A stretch of 64,000 nucleotides of DNA from Heterodera schachtii (taxonomy: Eukaryota > Nematoda > Chromadorea > Rhabditida > Heteroderidae). Made by a program: the position numbers and the translations under genes. Each line of letters begins with the position of its first letter. The first letter of the stretch is position 1. The notes under the pieces were generated by a model. The model had not been told where the DNA came from. It did no database searches and saw only the letters and a program-made list of their open reading frames with translations. Below are positions 1 to 11,075 of the stretch, in pieces. Where the stretch lies: contig SIJG01000002.1 in the NCBI GenBank assembly GCA_023374025.1, positions 3,231,626 to 3,295,625 of the forward strand, in the 5' to 3' direction.

Positions 1-3000
1 AAATGAAACGGCAATTATGTAATAATAAATAAATAATAAATAATGGGACGTGAAAGAGAAATGGGCAACGAATGGAAAGGGGGAAAAGGGAGGGGGATGG
101 AATGTAAAATATTAATAAATTATGTTCAATTGATTTTGCAATTTTTAAAAGAGATGGCCGCAATTATTGAGCGTGCCCAAATCTTTTTGGCCAAAAATGT
201 TGCGCTAATTGGCAATTAATTGGACACAGAAATGTGCGATTACTCCGAGAATAACTTGCAAACGCCGTACAAAAAAGAGAGATAAAAGCAAGCAATTATA
301 AAAAAATGTGACGGGGGAATGGAAATGGAATGGACGCCGCGAGGGGAATGATTTGTTGATATTATTAGCTCATTAGCCTCTAATGATGGTGATGTTTGGC
401 GCAAATACAAGTTAGCATTTGTATTCAGTTTGGAGGGAGGGGAGGGCTATTGAATGCCAATTTGGGCGTCAATTAGGGGGAGGGGCACAAAAAATGGGGG
501 CGATCGATTGGGACGAAGGGCAAGCGCAGCAACACAACCACCAGCAGCAGTAGTGGTTGATCAATTTTGATTAGGTAGTTCGAATAATCATTTCACATTT
601 CACCCACTCGCCCCCCTCAACAGAGCAAAGGCCCAAAGAATAAACAGTACCAAAGGCACCAAAACCAACACCACGGGGGGTGACGGGGGAGGCAACCATT
701 TTTACCCTCGCATTTATTTGGAAGAATTGAAAATGATTGCTGCTGCTGCACACATATGTAACAACACACATAATGAGCGGGCGGGGGGGGGGGGGGGGGG
801 GGGTTTCGTCGCCGTCGTCGCCGCTGTCGTCGGATGTAAGTGAATGGAATGGGACGGACGGCTAGGCTGGGTGAGGGTGGGAGCATTGACTGAGAATGGG
901 CTGTATAATCGATCAGCAGTCGCACCCACCCCCCCCCCCCCCCAACTCACTCATTGCCCCCCCCCCCCCGGCGTTTACATCCGCATTTCCTCCCCCCCCC
1001 CCGCCCTCCTCCCCGTGCGTCTCTCATCATGCTGTCCACCACCACCGCCATTCGCTCATTCATTCGCCCTCATTGGTTGCCGTCATTGTCACGAAGAATT
1101 TCCTTTCCCAACCACTGCTGCTGCTGCCCTCCCCGCCGTCCCCGTCGTCCTCTAAAACTGTTGGGTTGCTAAAGTACTAATGCTCTGTGCTGCCGCTGCT
1201 CACACCCTCCCCACCGCCTCTCTCAGCCCATCCTTTCAAATACGCACACACTCACCCACACCCATCCCCACCCATAACATAACACAATCCCATCCCATAC
1301 ATATATTCATCAGCAGTCAGTGAGCATCATCAGCGACAAGCGGATGCATTTGGTGTTGGGGAGGGGTGGACGAAAGATTGGGGAAGAATTGGGCAGGGAT
1401 CCCCCGTCCCCCGCCTTTCCCATGCGGGGTGCGCTTGGATGAGATGCGCTATGGCTGAGAGGGTGGTGGTGGTGGTGGTGGTGCTGATGGGCGGAGCGGG
1501 CGGGTGGGTCGGTGGGAGGAATGGCGGCGTCGAGTGATCCATGCCGCCCCCCCCCCGCCGCTCGTCTTAAGCACATCGTCGCCCTTTCCGCTGCTTTGCT
1601 GTTGTTGACCTGTGCGCATCGTCCGTTGCCTTCTTTCCCCTCCCCTTCCATTCTCTCTTCTCGTCTGTCTCGGATGAATGGCAATGGTTGGATTTTGGTC
1701 GCATGAGAATAATGGTCTCTCATCTCATCATATGTACGTACGCACATATAAAAAGAGATGGTGGATGGGATAAGATGGGCCTCGAGACGGCAGTGGAGGG
1801 AAGCGGGGGAGGAGGAGGGGAAGAGGGGAAGGGGACCCACCCGACCGGGTGCCCGCGGGTTATTCCGCGGATTCCCCTCTGATGCTGTTCGAGAGTCTTG
1901 GTCTCGAGTCTCGGACAGTTTTTGCTCTAAAACAACACTACATAATCCTTTCCTTCTTCTCTCCTACATTTCAATATACACCTTTCCCTCTCTCATCTGC
2001 TGCTGTTCGTTCATTTGAACACTATTTAGCTAATTTTTTAAGGACCAAGAAAATTGAAAAAGCAAAATGAAAAAAAAATGCAAAATGAAATGGCCTCGGG
2101 GAGGGGCGCATCAAAAAAATAACTACCACAACAGTCACCAACCCAACAACAATGTGTAAGTTGTTCTTTTGCTCTTTTGAAAAGGGAAATGAGGGAGGTG
2201 AAGCGGCGGCGGGGCAGCGAGCCAACCCCCGCGGCGGCAGAAACCCACGACGAAAACGAAGACGAAACGACCGACACACAGAGAAAGTGGGGGGAGGGGG
2301 GCGGGGACGGGCACGCACGCCCCCCAAGGGCAGTCCCAATATATGTGTGTATATAAGAGGAAGGGGGCGATGGAGGGGGAACTCATTCCGCCGTGCTTGC
2401 TGCTCACATTGCTCATCAGCTGCAGGGGGGGGGGGGAGGAGTCCGTCCCCCTCTCTCTCTCCCCGTCCGTCTTCAAGCGCATTTCTTCTCCCCCATTTCC
2501 CCCCCCCCCCACTCATTCATTCATTCCCATTTCATTTCGTGCATTCATCCGACCAATTCAGCAGCAGAGCCAACCACCGCCACCAAACTGTGTGTGTGTG
2601 AGAACAATTCTCTCCCCCTCTGCTGCTGTTCTATCGGTCGGTGTCTTTGGCTCGGATTTTGGGGTCCCTCCGTCGTCCCACCCGCCGCCGGCGCCGCTCG
2701 CTCCCCCCCCCCCAACCGTCGCCGCACTTCCCAAAAATATGACGGCGAGACGGTGGGCGACGACGACACTGAATGACTGACTGACTGCTGACTTCTTTGC
2801 TCTGTCACTTGCTGCTGCCGCTTCTGCTGCTGCTGAATAACTGACACTCCGCCGTCACTTTTCCTTTCGTCGTCTTTCCACGAGGGCACCGCGCCGGCGG
2901 AGGGGCAAAGAAAATGAATGAAAAATGATGAGAGACGGGGCGGGGGAAAGACAAATGGGATGGAGGATGGACAACGAACCTTTGGATTTGAGACAGTTCG

Positions 3001-3018
3001 GCAGCAGACAGAGACTTC

Positions 3019-3111
3019 TCCCCCCCCCCCCCCTCCCTCTCTGTTTCTCTCTCCCCCCCCCCCCTCCCTCTCTGTTTCTCTCTCCCCCCCCCCTCCCTCT
3101 CTTTCTCTCCT
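3019..3111. repeat. C-run/CT minisatellite, three units
   Basis: Three tandem units, each a run of C followed by CCTCCCTCTCTGTTTCTCTC or a close variant. The unit is about 35-40 bp and varies mainly in the length of its C run, as expected for slippage. Confidence 0.85.
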
Positions 3112-3717
3112 CCACCTTCCCCTCACTCTATTCGTCTATCTTTCTAATTGTCAGTCCCTCCCTTTTTATCTCTCCCACAAATTTGCCTACTCACTCTCTC
3201 TGCCTTCTCCCATCTCGTCGTCTGCGTTGCGTTGACACCAACAGACACCCACCACTCTCTCACCCCTCGTCCCCGTGCTTCTTCGCTATGTCTTTATTTG
3301 GTGAAGTGGCCCCGCCCATTTTTAGGCAATTCCCTTTTAATACCGTAACCTTTCCCGAAATTTGTCCTTTTATTGGCTGCTGCTGCTGACAATGCGATTG
3401 GCTAAAATGAGTCCCTCAATTTTTTGAATGTGAAAAATTCGAAAGCCTAAAATTCTGCCAAAAAATGAAAATGGAATAAAAGGATAATTTTTGAAGTTTG
3501 TAGAATAATTGAAATTTGAAATGCCGACGTCGGATTATTGGGATTCGAGAACGGGATTTGTGGATCGGATTGGAAGGGTCGGGAGCGAAATTCAACAACC
3601 CAAAGGTGTCCATCAAAGGATAATTAATTAAGTATGTTGTTTCCGAAAACCTAAGCGCACTCAAATTAGGATGCACCAAAGTGAGAGTGAAATGAGAGAC
3701 ACAATGGGGAAAATATA

Positions 3718-3860
3718 GAGAGGGGGAGAGAGAGAGAATGAGGAGAGAGAGAGGGGGAGAGAGAGAGAGAGAGCGGGAGAAAGAGAAAGAGGAGAGAGAG
3801 AAAGACATGAAGAGAGAGAGAGAGAGTAAGAGAGAGTAAGAGAGTGAGAGAGAGAGTTAG
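3718..3860. repeat. GA microsatellite tract
   Basis: Nearly pure GA/GAGAGAG purine tract with occasional AAG and GGG interruptions. Its complement produces serine/leucine-rich chance ORFs. Confidence 0.9.
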
Positions 3861-4291
3861 AGCAACAAATGAAGAAGAGAACAGAGTGAAAAATTGCGAT
3901 TACATTAGCTAGACCGAGGCAGAAGCGCCGCTGGGGATGAGCAATGAAAATGAGTGATTGAGTGAACGGCGGCGGCGTCCGCCGGTGGAAGCGAAGAACG
4001 GCCGCCGGTGGTCGGCGGATTGGCACCCCCTCGTCCCCCCGGGGGACAAATGGCACCACCACCACCACCACCACCACCATTAGCGTATGCCATCGCCACC
4101 GCTCCTCGGCGGCGGGTGCCCAATTTCGCCAAATTTCTCGCCCTTTAACATTTTATGGGCGCACGCGTCACAAACTCTGCGCCGTGCGCGTCTGTGTCTG
4201 GCGGGCGCCGCCTGCCACACACTCTCTGACGCGTGCCTTTCAGCATCGCGTGCGCTCTCCCCGTTTTGCCAACTATTTTCGTCAGGACCGC

Positions 4292-4474
4292 ATGCATTCG
4301 TCCCGACACGCCAACCTTCTCTCTCTCCTCCTCCCTTTCTCTCTCTTTTTTCTGCCTGTCGTACTTTTTGAGGGGCAGAGAGGCAGAGGAGGAAAAGCGA
4401 AAAACGAATTGATCCCCCAAAAGAACAAATGGGAGGCAACAACAAGCAGCAGAAATTGCTGTTTTGGGTGCTGA
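4292..4474 (+). CDS. Possible small secreted peptide (weak)
   Basis: An intact ORF of 60 codons begins with a basic stretch (MHSSRHAN) followed by a strongly hydrophobic leucine/phenylalanine core, as in a signal peptide, then a glycine/lysine-rich segment, and ends in CCFGC. I recognise no family. It lies in a low-complexity region where chance ORFs are common, it has no identifiable introns, and no neighbour supports it. Treat it as a candidate only; transcript evidence or conservation in related species would decide. Confidence 0.2.
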   Translation: MHSSRHANLLSLLLPFSLFFLPVVLFEGQRGRGGKAKNELIPQKNKWEATTSSRNCCFGC

Positions 4475-7400
4475 CACTGCTCAATTTCATTAAACAAATG
4501 AAAAAATTAGTCAAGAAATTCAAGAATCATATTTTTGATTTTAAAAACGTTACAATTTGATACATAATAAATTAAAAAACAACATAGTTTGGATTAATTA
4601 TGCTTGCTTTACATTTTCGTTTTCGCGTGCTTTGGCAAATTGAATGTTTCACATTAAAATTTATTTCATTATTCTTTAATTTTTCACTGATGCCAAAATT
4701 TCTGGTACCCAAACTTTTTCTCAGAAAATGTGTTGATAAATGTTAAAAAAGATTTAAAAGCTTAAATAAATCGTCGAAAAAATAGCGAAATTCGCCATAT
4801 TCTCATGGCAGGGAAATTTGAAATTGAAATTGGCAGGAGAAGAAGCATTGGCAAAAGCGGACGGATCACATTCCGGAGGAGTGTCGTCGTGCGGTGGGCC
4901 GAGGCGGCGCCGCGGGACGACGCGGTAGAAGGAACAGAAGGCGACGAACGAAGGAAGAAGCGATGCTGACGAATGGAAGAAGACAAATTGAAACGCAAAA
5001 AAACAACAGCAAAAGCTCTTCGGATGAGTGGGCATCAGGGGTGGGGCGCGGACAGAAAAATCCCGCGGATCGCGCATCGCGGATTCAAATTGCCGCGGTC
5101 GTGAATTGCGGAAAAAAATGCCGCTAATCGCGGTCTCGTCCTACCCCTGGTAGGATAATAAAATGTATAAATGCATCACTTGGCTCTCAGATTCAACCAA
5201 ATTAATATTTAATGATATCATTTAATAGCAACAAATGTTCTCTATCAGAACACTATTTTCAAAAGTTTTGTATGGATGACATTGGCAAAAAAAAACATTG
5301 CATTATAACTTTATTTTCAGAAGCAATTACATAAAATTATCATTCAGATTTTTTGAAATTTTATAACCAAATTTTTGAGAAATGTTATTCAAATAGATGA
5401 AAACAAATTATGTCGAAATAGATTATAAAATTAAACTTTCCTTTCAGTAATTGTGCTTAAATGGAAAAATTGACAATTAATTAGCGACATTAATTGGTAT
5501 ATCAATTTTCGCTAAAATATATAATAAAAATATTTATATTGACTAACGAAAGTGTACAAAGATATTTTTTATCTATCAAAATAATTTAACATTGTTTTTG
5601 CATTTTGGAAATCGATAGGGCAGATCAGTGATTCACAAATGTAATAAAATAATAATAATAATTTTAGCTGAAAATATCACTGTTTATTTGAATAATATTT
5701 AGAATTTATTTTTTATTTTATTCAGAGATTGCATTTGTGCTTATTTTGAAGGACCATACCTTTAAAATTTAAAATGTCCTTATTTCTAAGTTTCACTCTT
5801 CTTTTGACCCGGCTGCTTATTTTGTGCTCATTTCTTCGATTTTGCTTTACCCGTAAAATTTATAAAATTGCCTTATTTGGTGCGATTTTCGAGTTCACAG
5901 ATCGCATAAAATTTAAAAAAAAACCAACAAATTTCCTTAATTTTTTTAATTTGAAACCAATAAGCTGGACAAATCAGTTCAAGTCAGAATTTTCCGATTT
6001 CTCCCCTGCCGGTGCCTTTCGGCATAAAAATACAGAAATTGGCAATTTTTAGCGCAAATTCGGTAGTCCATTTTCGGACTAAATTAGTAAATTTAAATTG
6101 TTTCATCCAAAAACATTCAAAATGGCAGGATTATTGAAAATGGAAAGTAAACATTTCTGTTAACATTTGTTTTTGTTCTACAATATACAAAAGTAGTGCT
6201 TTATAATCTAGTTTCCAAAATTTGCTTATTTTGACCTCAAAATCTTATTTTAGATCAATGATATGCCTATTTTGGAAACTTTTCGATGCGATTTCAGAAT
6301 TAATTTTAAAAAATTTTCAGAGCAAATTATAAAATGCTTTTTTTTTCAATTTACCGCCAAAAACCCTTTTATTAGCATTGCTCATGCTTTTATCAAGCAA
6401 AAGGAGTCAAAGCATATCAAATTTTAAAAAATGCATTCCAAAACTGGTATTTAAATAATTTTTTTTTTAAATTTTGCATTTAATTAATTGCCCTATTTAC
6501 ATTGAATGGCCACTGAATTGGTGGACTCGGCATCATCCTTCAATGAAATGATAAAAGCCGGAAAAATTGATAGTGCCAATTTTGAAATTGGAAGGTGGGA
6601 AAAGCGTGCCTTTGGCATTTTATGTGTTGCCAAATTTGGATTTGAATTGGAATACTACACAAAAACATCTGTAAACAGTTGGAAAATGATAAAAATATAC
6701 TAAAAATATTTCTAAATGATAAATAAAAATTGGGAAATTTGAAAGCATTTGTATCAAATGAAAAGCCGATCATTGATACAAAAATTATTTTTAAGCAAAA
6801 AGCCTTTCCATTTGTCATCAAAGCAGCTGAAATTTTCTAAGCCCCGCAACTCTGTTTTTCTAATTTTTTGAGCTTCGGAGTTTCAATTTCGGAAAATTTT
6901 AAGGCCCCGTGAGCTTGAATAATTCCAATTAAAATCCATCTCATCAACTAATTAATCCAATTAATTAATTTCCAATTTTCAGCAAAAAGCCTAAGCAGCG
7001 GAGAGAATAGTCAAAGAAGAAGAAGAAAATGATAATAATGATAATGGATATGGTGATGAACAGATCAGAAAACAAGCGGAACGAATAAAAAAGAGACGAG
7101 AAGCCAATTCAAAAATGCGCAAAATTTGTGTGGCTTTAAGCAAAGCGCTGATCGGTTTTTATTTTGGTTATTCGGGGCCCGATTTATCTTTTTTGGACAA
7201 TTTCTAAACTTTTCTCAGAAGCATATAAACCTTAAATTGAAAAACTTCGTAAATGTTATAGGAAAATTTTTTGAACGTTGTTGGTCAAACCCACAATGAA
7301 CCTTGAGAAAAATCGGAGCAGCTCCTTTCCCCCCGTTTCAGTTCCCAGCCCTCCATATCGTTTCCCCCCGAAAAATAAAAAAAATTTAAAGAATTTTTTA

Positions 7401-7639
7401 TTTCTAGAAACAATTTTTGAAGAATTTTTTAATGATTTTATGATGAATATTAAGTTTTTCAAAAACATTTCTAAAAATCGCTAAAAAAATTTTCAAAAAT
7501 TTTCTTATAAAAAATTTTAAGGTTTTTGGAAAAAGGTAGTACATCTGAGAAAAACTAATAAAGGAGGCGAAATTTGCGAAATGACTATTGTTTTCTAAGT
7601 TTGGTTATCAGTCATTTTGAAAATGCACATTTAATGCAA
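4475..7639. other. AT-rich region without a clear gene
   Basis: AT-rich sequence with one small inverted-repeat element at 5036-5149. A possible short first exon lies at about 6506-6593: an ATG exon ending in AG before a GTGGGA donor. A lysine/glutamate-rich patch at about 7015-7130 may belong to the broken gene further right, but I could not join these pieces in one frame. Confidence 0.5.
5036..5149. mobile_element. Short hAT-like inverted-repeat element
   Basis: The left end starts CAGGGGTGGGGCGCGGAC and the right end, reverse-complemented, starts CAGGGGTAGGACGAGACC, an imperfect TIR beginning CAGGGG as in many hAT elements. The interior is rich in degenerate GCGG/CGCGGAT repeats. The 8 bases on either side (GTGGGCAT and GTAGGATA) do not form a convincing target duplication, so the insertion is either old or not a true element. 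Confidence 0.4.
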
Positions 7640-8211
7640 TAGGGCTGGGATTTTTAGGCAAATGCCTAAAATTTCTGCGCACTTGATACGCTTAGATAAG
7701 CACGAAAAAAGCATTTTGCGCTTGGTTTGGGGTGTTTACGATGACTTTTATAATGCCTATTTTTGCCTATTTTGGACTTTTTGTGCTTAATGCCTAAATG
7801 CCTATTTTTATGCCTATTTCGCCAATTTTGGTGACTATTTTCAGGATTTTCGAAAAAATCCTTAACAAAAATGCAATAAAAACGAAAAATACACCACAAG
7901 AATCGATCCGAAAAAATTTCAGAAAATACACCCCCTAAGAATTGAAAAAAATTTTCACAAAAATTTGATCCCCAGAATTTAATTATTTTTCTTGATAAAA
8001 ATTTTAGGTTTAAAAATTGTCCTTATTCGAAAAAATTTAAAATAATTGAAATATAAGCAAAAAAAGTGTTTTGATTAATTTTTACGTGTTTTCCTACTTA
8101 AAAAGCGTCAATAAAAAATTTTATTTGCCTATTTTAGTGCCTATTTGCGATTTTTTCTGCCTATTTTAGGTGCCTATTTCGCGATTTTTGTGCCTAAAAA
8201 TCCCAGCCCTA
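7640..8211. mobile_element. hAT-like MITE, family C, copy 1
   Basis: A 572-bp element with perfect terminal inverted repeats: TAGGGCTGGGATTTTTAGGC at the left and its exact complement at the right. The interior is made of many copies of GCCTATTTT and its complement, and it shares most of its length with the element at 49515-50110. No target duplication is visible at this copy. It lies just upstream of the broken gene at 8331-10171 and may sit in one of its introns. Confidence 0.85.
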
Positions 8212-8330
8212 CTGATCAATCAATAAATTTTCTTTGATCATTGCGGACATCGGCGATTGCTTAATTCTGATGAAAACACAGTGCTTTGAAAAAATAAATT
8301 TAAATCCGTTTATTGAAAATTTTCTGTTTT

Positions 8331-10171
8331 CAGATTACGAAGTGCCGCTCGTCCATTTGCGATTTGAATGACGCCATATTGGGGAAAGAAAATGACCACA
8401 AAATGCGGACCATTGCCAAGTGTGTGTACCGCGGTAAGGGAAATGTCGCAAATTAATAATAATTTTACAAATTTAAATTAAATTTTTTGAAATATCCATC
8501 CTTCTCCGTCATCCCTTTAGCTCTCGACAGATTTGCAAACAATATTGAGAAGTTGGGCGATTTTCCAGATTAAAGGAACTCACATTGACCGGAGAGAACC
8601 CGAATTATGTAATCTTTACAAGGATTAAATTTAATTCGTTTTTAAATATTATTTTCTTTTTTAGACACAATCGCTGCTTACCGCAATTGAGCATATGGTT
8701 CAGGGCTGCACGCAACTGGATTTGCAATTACGGAAATCCGTAATCCGTAATTACGGCGATTTTCTCAGTTACGGAAATCCGTAATCCGTAATTACGGAGG
8801 TCCAAAAACCCCGTAATTTCCCGTAATCCGCAATCCGTAATCCGTAATTTTTAAAAATCAATTTTTGTCAGAATTTTCGAAAAAAATTTTAAATAGTGAT
8901 TAATAAAAATCAAAAAACTGATTTTCTTGATGGAGTTTCTTCATTTTTTATTTAAATTTTACAAATAATTTATAATTTTGTGTTTGAACAAATCATTCTT
9001 TTTGAATTTATGGGTTGATTGAAGATTTTTGAAAGTCTGATCATTATAATTGGATTTATGTATGTCTATAATTATTTCAAAATGTTGATAGCCAGAAAAA
9101 AATTACGGGGGGGGGGGGAGAATCCGAAGAATTTTTTTTTGGTAAAATTTATTTAGTGTTATTTTAAAAAGTTCAGAGCCGGAGAGCAAAAACAGGAATT
9201 GTAACCATTTTTAGCCAAAAAAGACTAATTTTTGCCATTTTGAATTCAAAATTAAAAAAAATAAGGTAAAATGAGTAAATCGTGGTCCGGCGGTGCCGAC
9301 AGGTGCCGCCGGGCAAATTTTTTTTTTGAAATTTAATGATTTTATTAAGAAAAATCGACAAAAAAAAATTTAAAAGTCCCAATTTTTCCTGTAAAAATTT
9401 TCAGTTTTTCATTTCGGGCGGAGGGGGGGGGAATTCCTCCCCTCACCTGGCTAAGGTTTTATGAATTTTCATAAAATGCATGAAAAATAGGTGTGACAAA
9501 AAAGTGATGCCTCTATTTTCTAGGCGAAACTACTCAAATAGCCTTAACAACAACAAATAAAAAATTATAAATCTATTTTAATTCTTAAATAAATCGAAAT
9601 ACGGGTAGCCCTTTAAATAAAAAATAGAAAAATTTGTTTTTTATAAAATAATCTTACAAGAAATCGTCTCGAAAAAATAATCCAAAAAGTCAAATTACGG
9701 ATCAAAATTACGGAAAAATCACAAAAATCCGTAACCCGTAATCCGTAATCCGTAACTCCAAAAACCCCGTAATTTCCGTAATCCGCAATCCGTAATCCGT
9801 AATTGCGTGCAGCCCTGATATGGTTGCTAACTGTTGTGAGGATTTGGATTCGAAGGTCGCCGATTTGAAGCGCCTTAACATGGCTAGTTTTTCAAATGGC
9901 TTATTTTTATACTTTTTCATTTCAGCGATCCAAACGCTTTTCTATGTGTATGATTCTGACGAATGAACTTGACGGGCGGCAGTTTGAAGAGACATTCTGT
10001 CATTTCGTCCAGGCGAGAATTGATCCCGAAAATCAAAGCCTTTTCCAAATTTTTTATGTCGCTACAACCTCTATGTCATTAAGATTTAAAGATGACACAA
10101 TTAAAACCGGGAGGAATGAGACGTCGCAAATCATTGAGATAGATGATTGGCATTGTATTTGTAAATTCTGA
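8331..10171 (+). pseudogene. Broken gene of unknown family, cut by a hAT-like insertion
   Basis: Exon-like pieces occur at about 8334-8434 (ends ...CVYRA before GTAAGG), 8521-8570, 8573-8605 (LKELTLTGENPNY), 8665-8700 continued at 9826-9880, and 9926-10171. Removing the transposon at 8701-9817 and one copy of its target duplication restores an uninterrupted reading frame across the insertion (IEHMV then ANCCEDLD). The leucine pattern LKELTL is reminiscent of LRR/F-box-type proteins, but I cannot assign a family. A stop after GDFP at about 8571 needs an unseen splice or is a second lesion. The last exon reads as about 80 codons ending at 10171. Probably inactive in this assembly. Confidence 0.45.
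8701..9817. mobile_element. hAT-like non-autonomous element inserted in an exon
   Basis: A 1117-bp element with TIRs starting CAGGGCTGCACGCAA at both ends (15 bp perfect), flanked by the 8-bp target duplication ATATGGTT at 8693-8700 and 9818-9825. An 8-bp duplication and CAGGG termini are typical of the hAT superfamily. Both subterminal regions carry arrays of the short palindromic motif ATTACGGATTACGG/CCGTAATCCGTAAT. The interior has no transposase ORF. Confidence 0.9.
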
Positions 10172-10672
10172 GTGCCATTAAAATGTAATTAAGAGGTTAG
10201 GCGCAATTTAATTGAGCACTTAACGCTCCCTATTGATCATAGTGAGGTTATAACTTACATATAAGTTTGTTTTCCAACTTTAATAAGCATTTTATTTAAA
10301 TTAAATCTTCCATCCGTTATCACTGATCACCGATCACCGATGAATTTGAGCAGCAAATGGAATTCTCGGGCTCTGCTCTTCTGGCAACAAATAAACAATT
10401 AATTGTTTAATTACTTTTGTTTTTCACTTTATTTGCCTGCGCACTTTCCTTTTCATTTTCACTGATCACTTTCCTTCCTCCATTCATTTAAGATGCCGCG
10501 TGAAAAATGACACCCTTTAAAAGTCGTCTTTAACCGGTTTGGCCTTCATTTTCTGTCTTTGCCCCTCCGATTTTCCGTCACTTTTATTTTCTGTTGCCAA
10601 ACAAATCTTTGGGAGATCAAAAAAGAATTTCATTTTCATTAAATCCACAAATTTTTGATAATTCCATCAAAA

Positions 10673-10941
10673 ATGCGTTTTGTTTTTTTCATTTTGCTGC
10701 TCCAATTCATTGCCATCGGCGTTTTGCTGGGCGCCGCAGTCCAAGCGGAAATGGCATTTTCGGGCGAGGAGCCGCCGAGTTCAAAGAGAATTAAGTAATC
10801 AAAATTTCTTAATGATTTTTGATCAGGCATGACAAGGATGGCCCATATAATTTCCATAAACTTATAAAATTTGCTGGCATCGCCATTGGCACTTTTTTGC
10901 TGATTTTCTTAAGTTTTCTTGTGTTTATAAATGCCAAATAA
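10673..10941 (+). CDS. Small signal-peptide membrane protein, 78 aa
   Basis: Two exons, 10673-10794 and 10827-10941, are separated by a 32-bp GT-AG intron in phase 2. The first exon encodes a clear signal peptide (MRFVFFILLLQFIAIGV..., likely cleaved after VQA) and a short charged stretch (GEEPPSSKRIK). The second encodes HDKDGPYNFHKL followed by one hydrophobic membrane segment (about residues 55-76) and ends INAK. The predicted product is a type I single-pass microprotein; I recognise no family. A second possible last exon of exactly the same length lies 19 bp further on (10961-11075). A small secreted or membrane effector is possible but unproven. Confidence 0.6.
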
Positions 10942-10960
10942 AAATGGGACTTACCAGCAG

Positions 10961-11075
10961 AGAACGGCAAAGACGCGGACACAAATTGTCGGGAGCGATT
11001 GCTGGCGGACTGATCGGAACGGGCGCCGCCGTTGGACTGAACGCATATCAAAAGAACAAAGCGAAGAACGGGTAA
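10961..11075 (+). CDS. Possible alternative last exon of the 78-aa gene
   Basis: After the acceptor AGCAG at 10960, a 115-base stretch can join the phase-2 donor at 10794 and runs open to a TAA at 11073-11075, giving ...KERQRRGHKLSGAIAGG and ending KNKAKNG. It has the same length and entry phase as the exon at 10827-10941 and also holds a KL...AG...IGT pattern, so it may be an old tandem exon duplication. Alternatively it is a separate 43-codon ORF starting at the ATG at 10944, two bases after the upstream stop. The pyrimidine tract before the acceptor is weak. Confidence 0.35.

Larger units (their letters stand above)
1..4290. other. Gene-poor low-complexity region
   Basis: No convincing gene was found. 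The region is full of homopolymer C/G runs (for example about 785-803, 929-942 and 2700-2712), CT/GA microsatellites and short trinucleotide arrays that give rise to proline-rich chance ORFs on both strands. None of these ORFs has a recognisable domain or a splice partner. It could be upstream or intronic sequence of a gene outside the window. Confidence 0.6.

Noticed and set aside
617..1180. Proline- and histidine-rich ORFs on both strands
   Set aside because: They follow homopolymer C/G runs and short repeats, overlap each other on opposite strands, and have no domain or splice partner.
2022..3389. Overlapping ORFs of 100-190 codons on both strands
   Set aside because: Composition follows purine/pyrimidine bias; no conserved motif and mutually exclusive frames.
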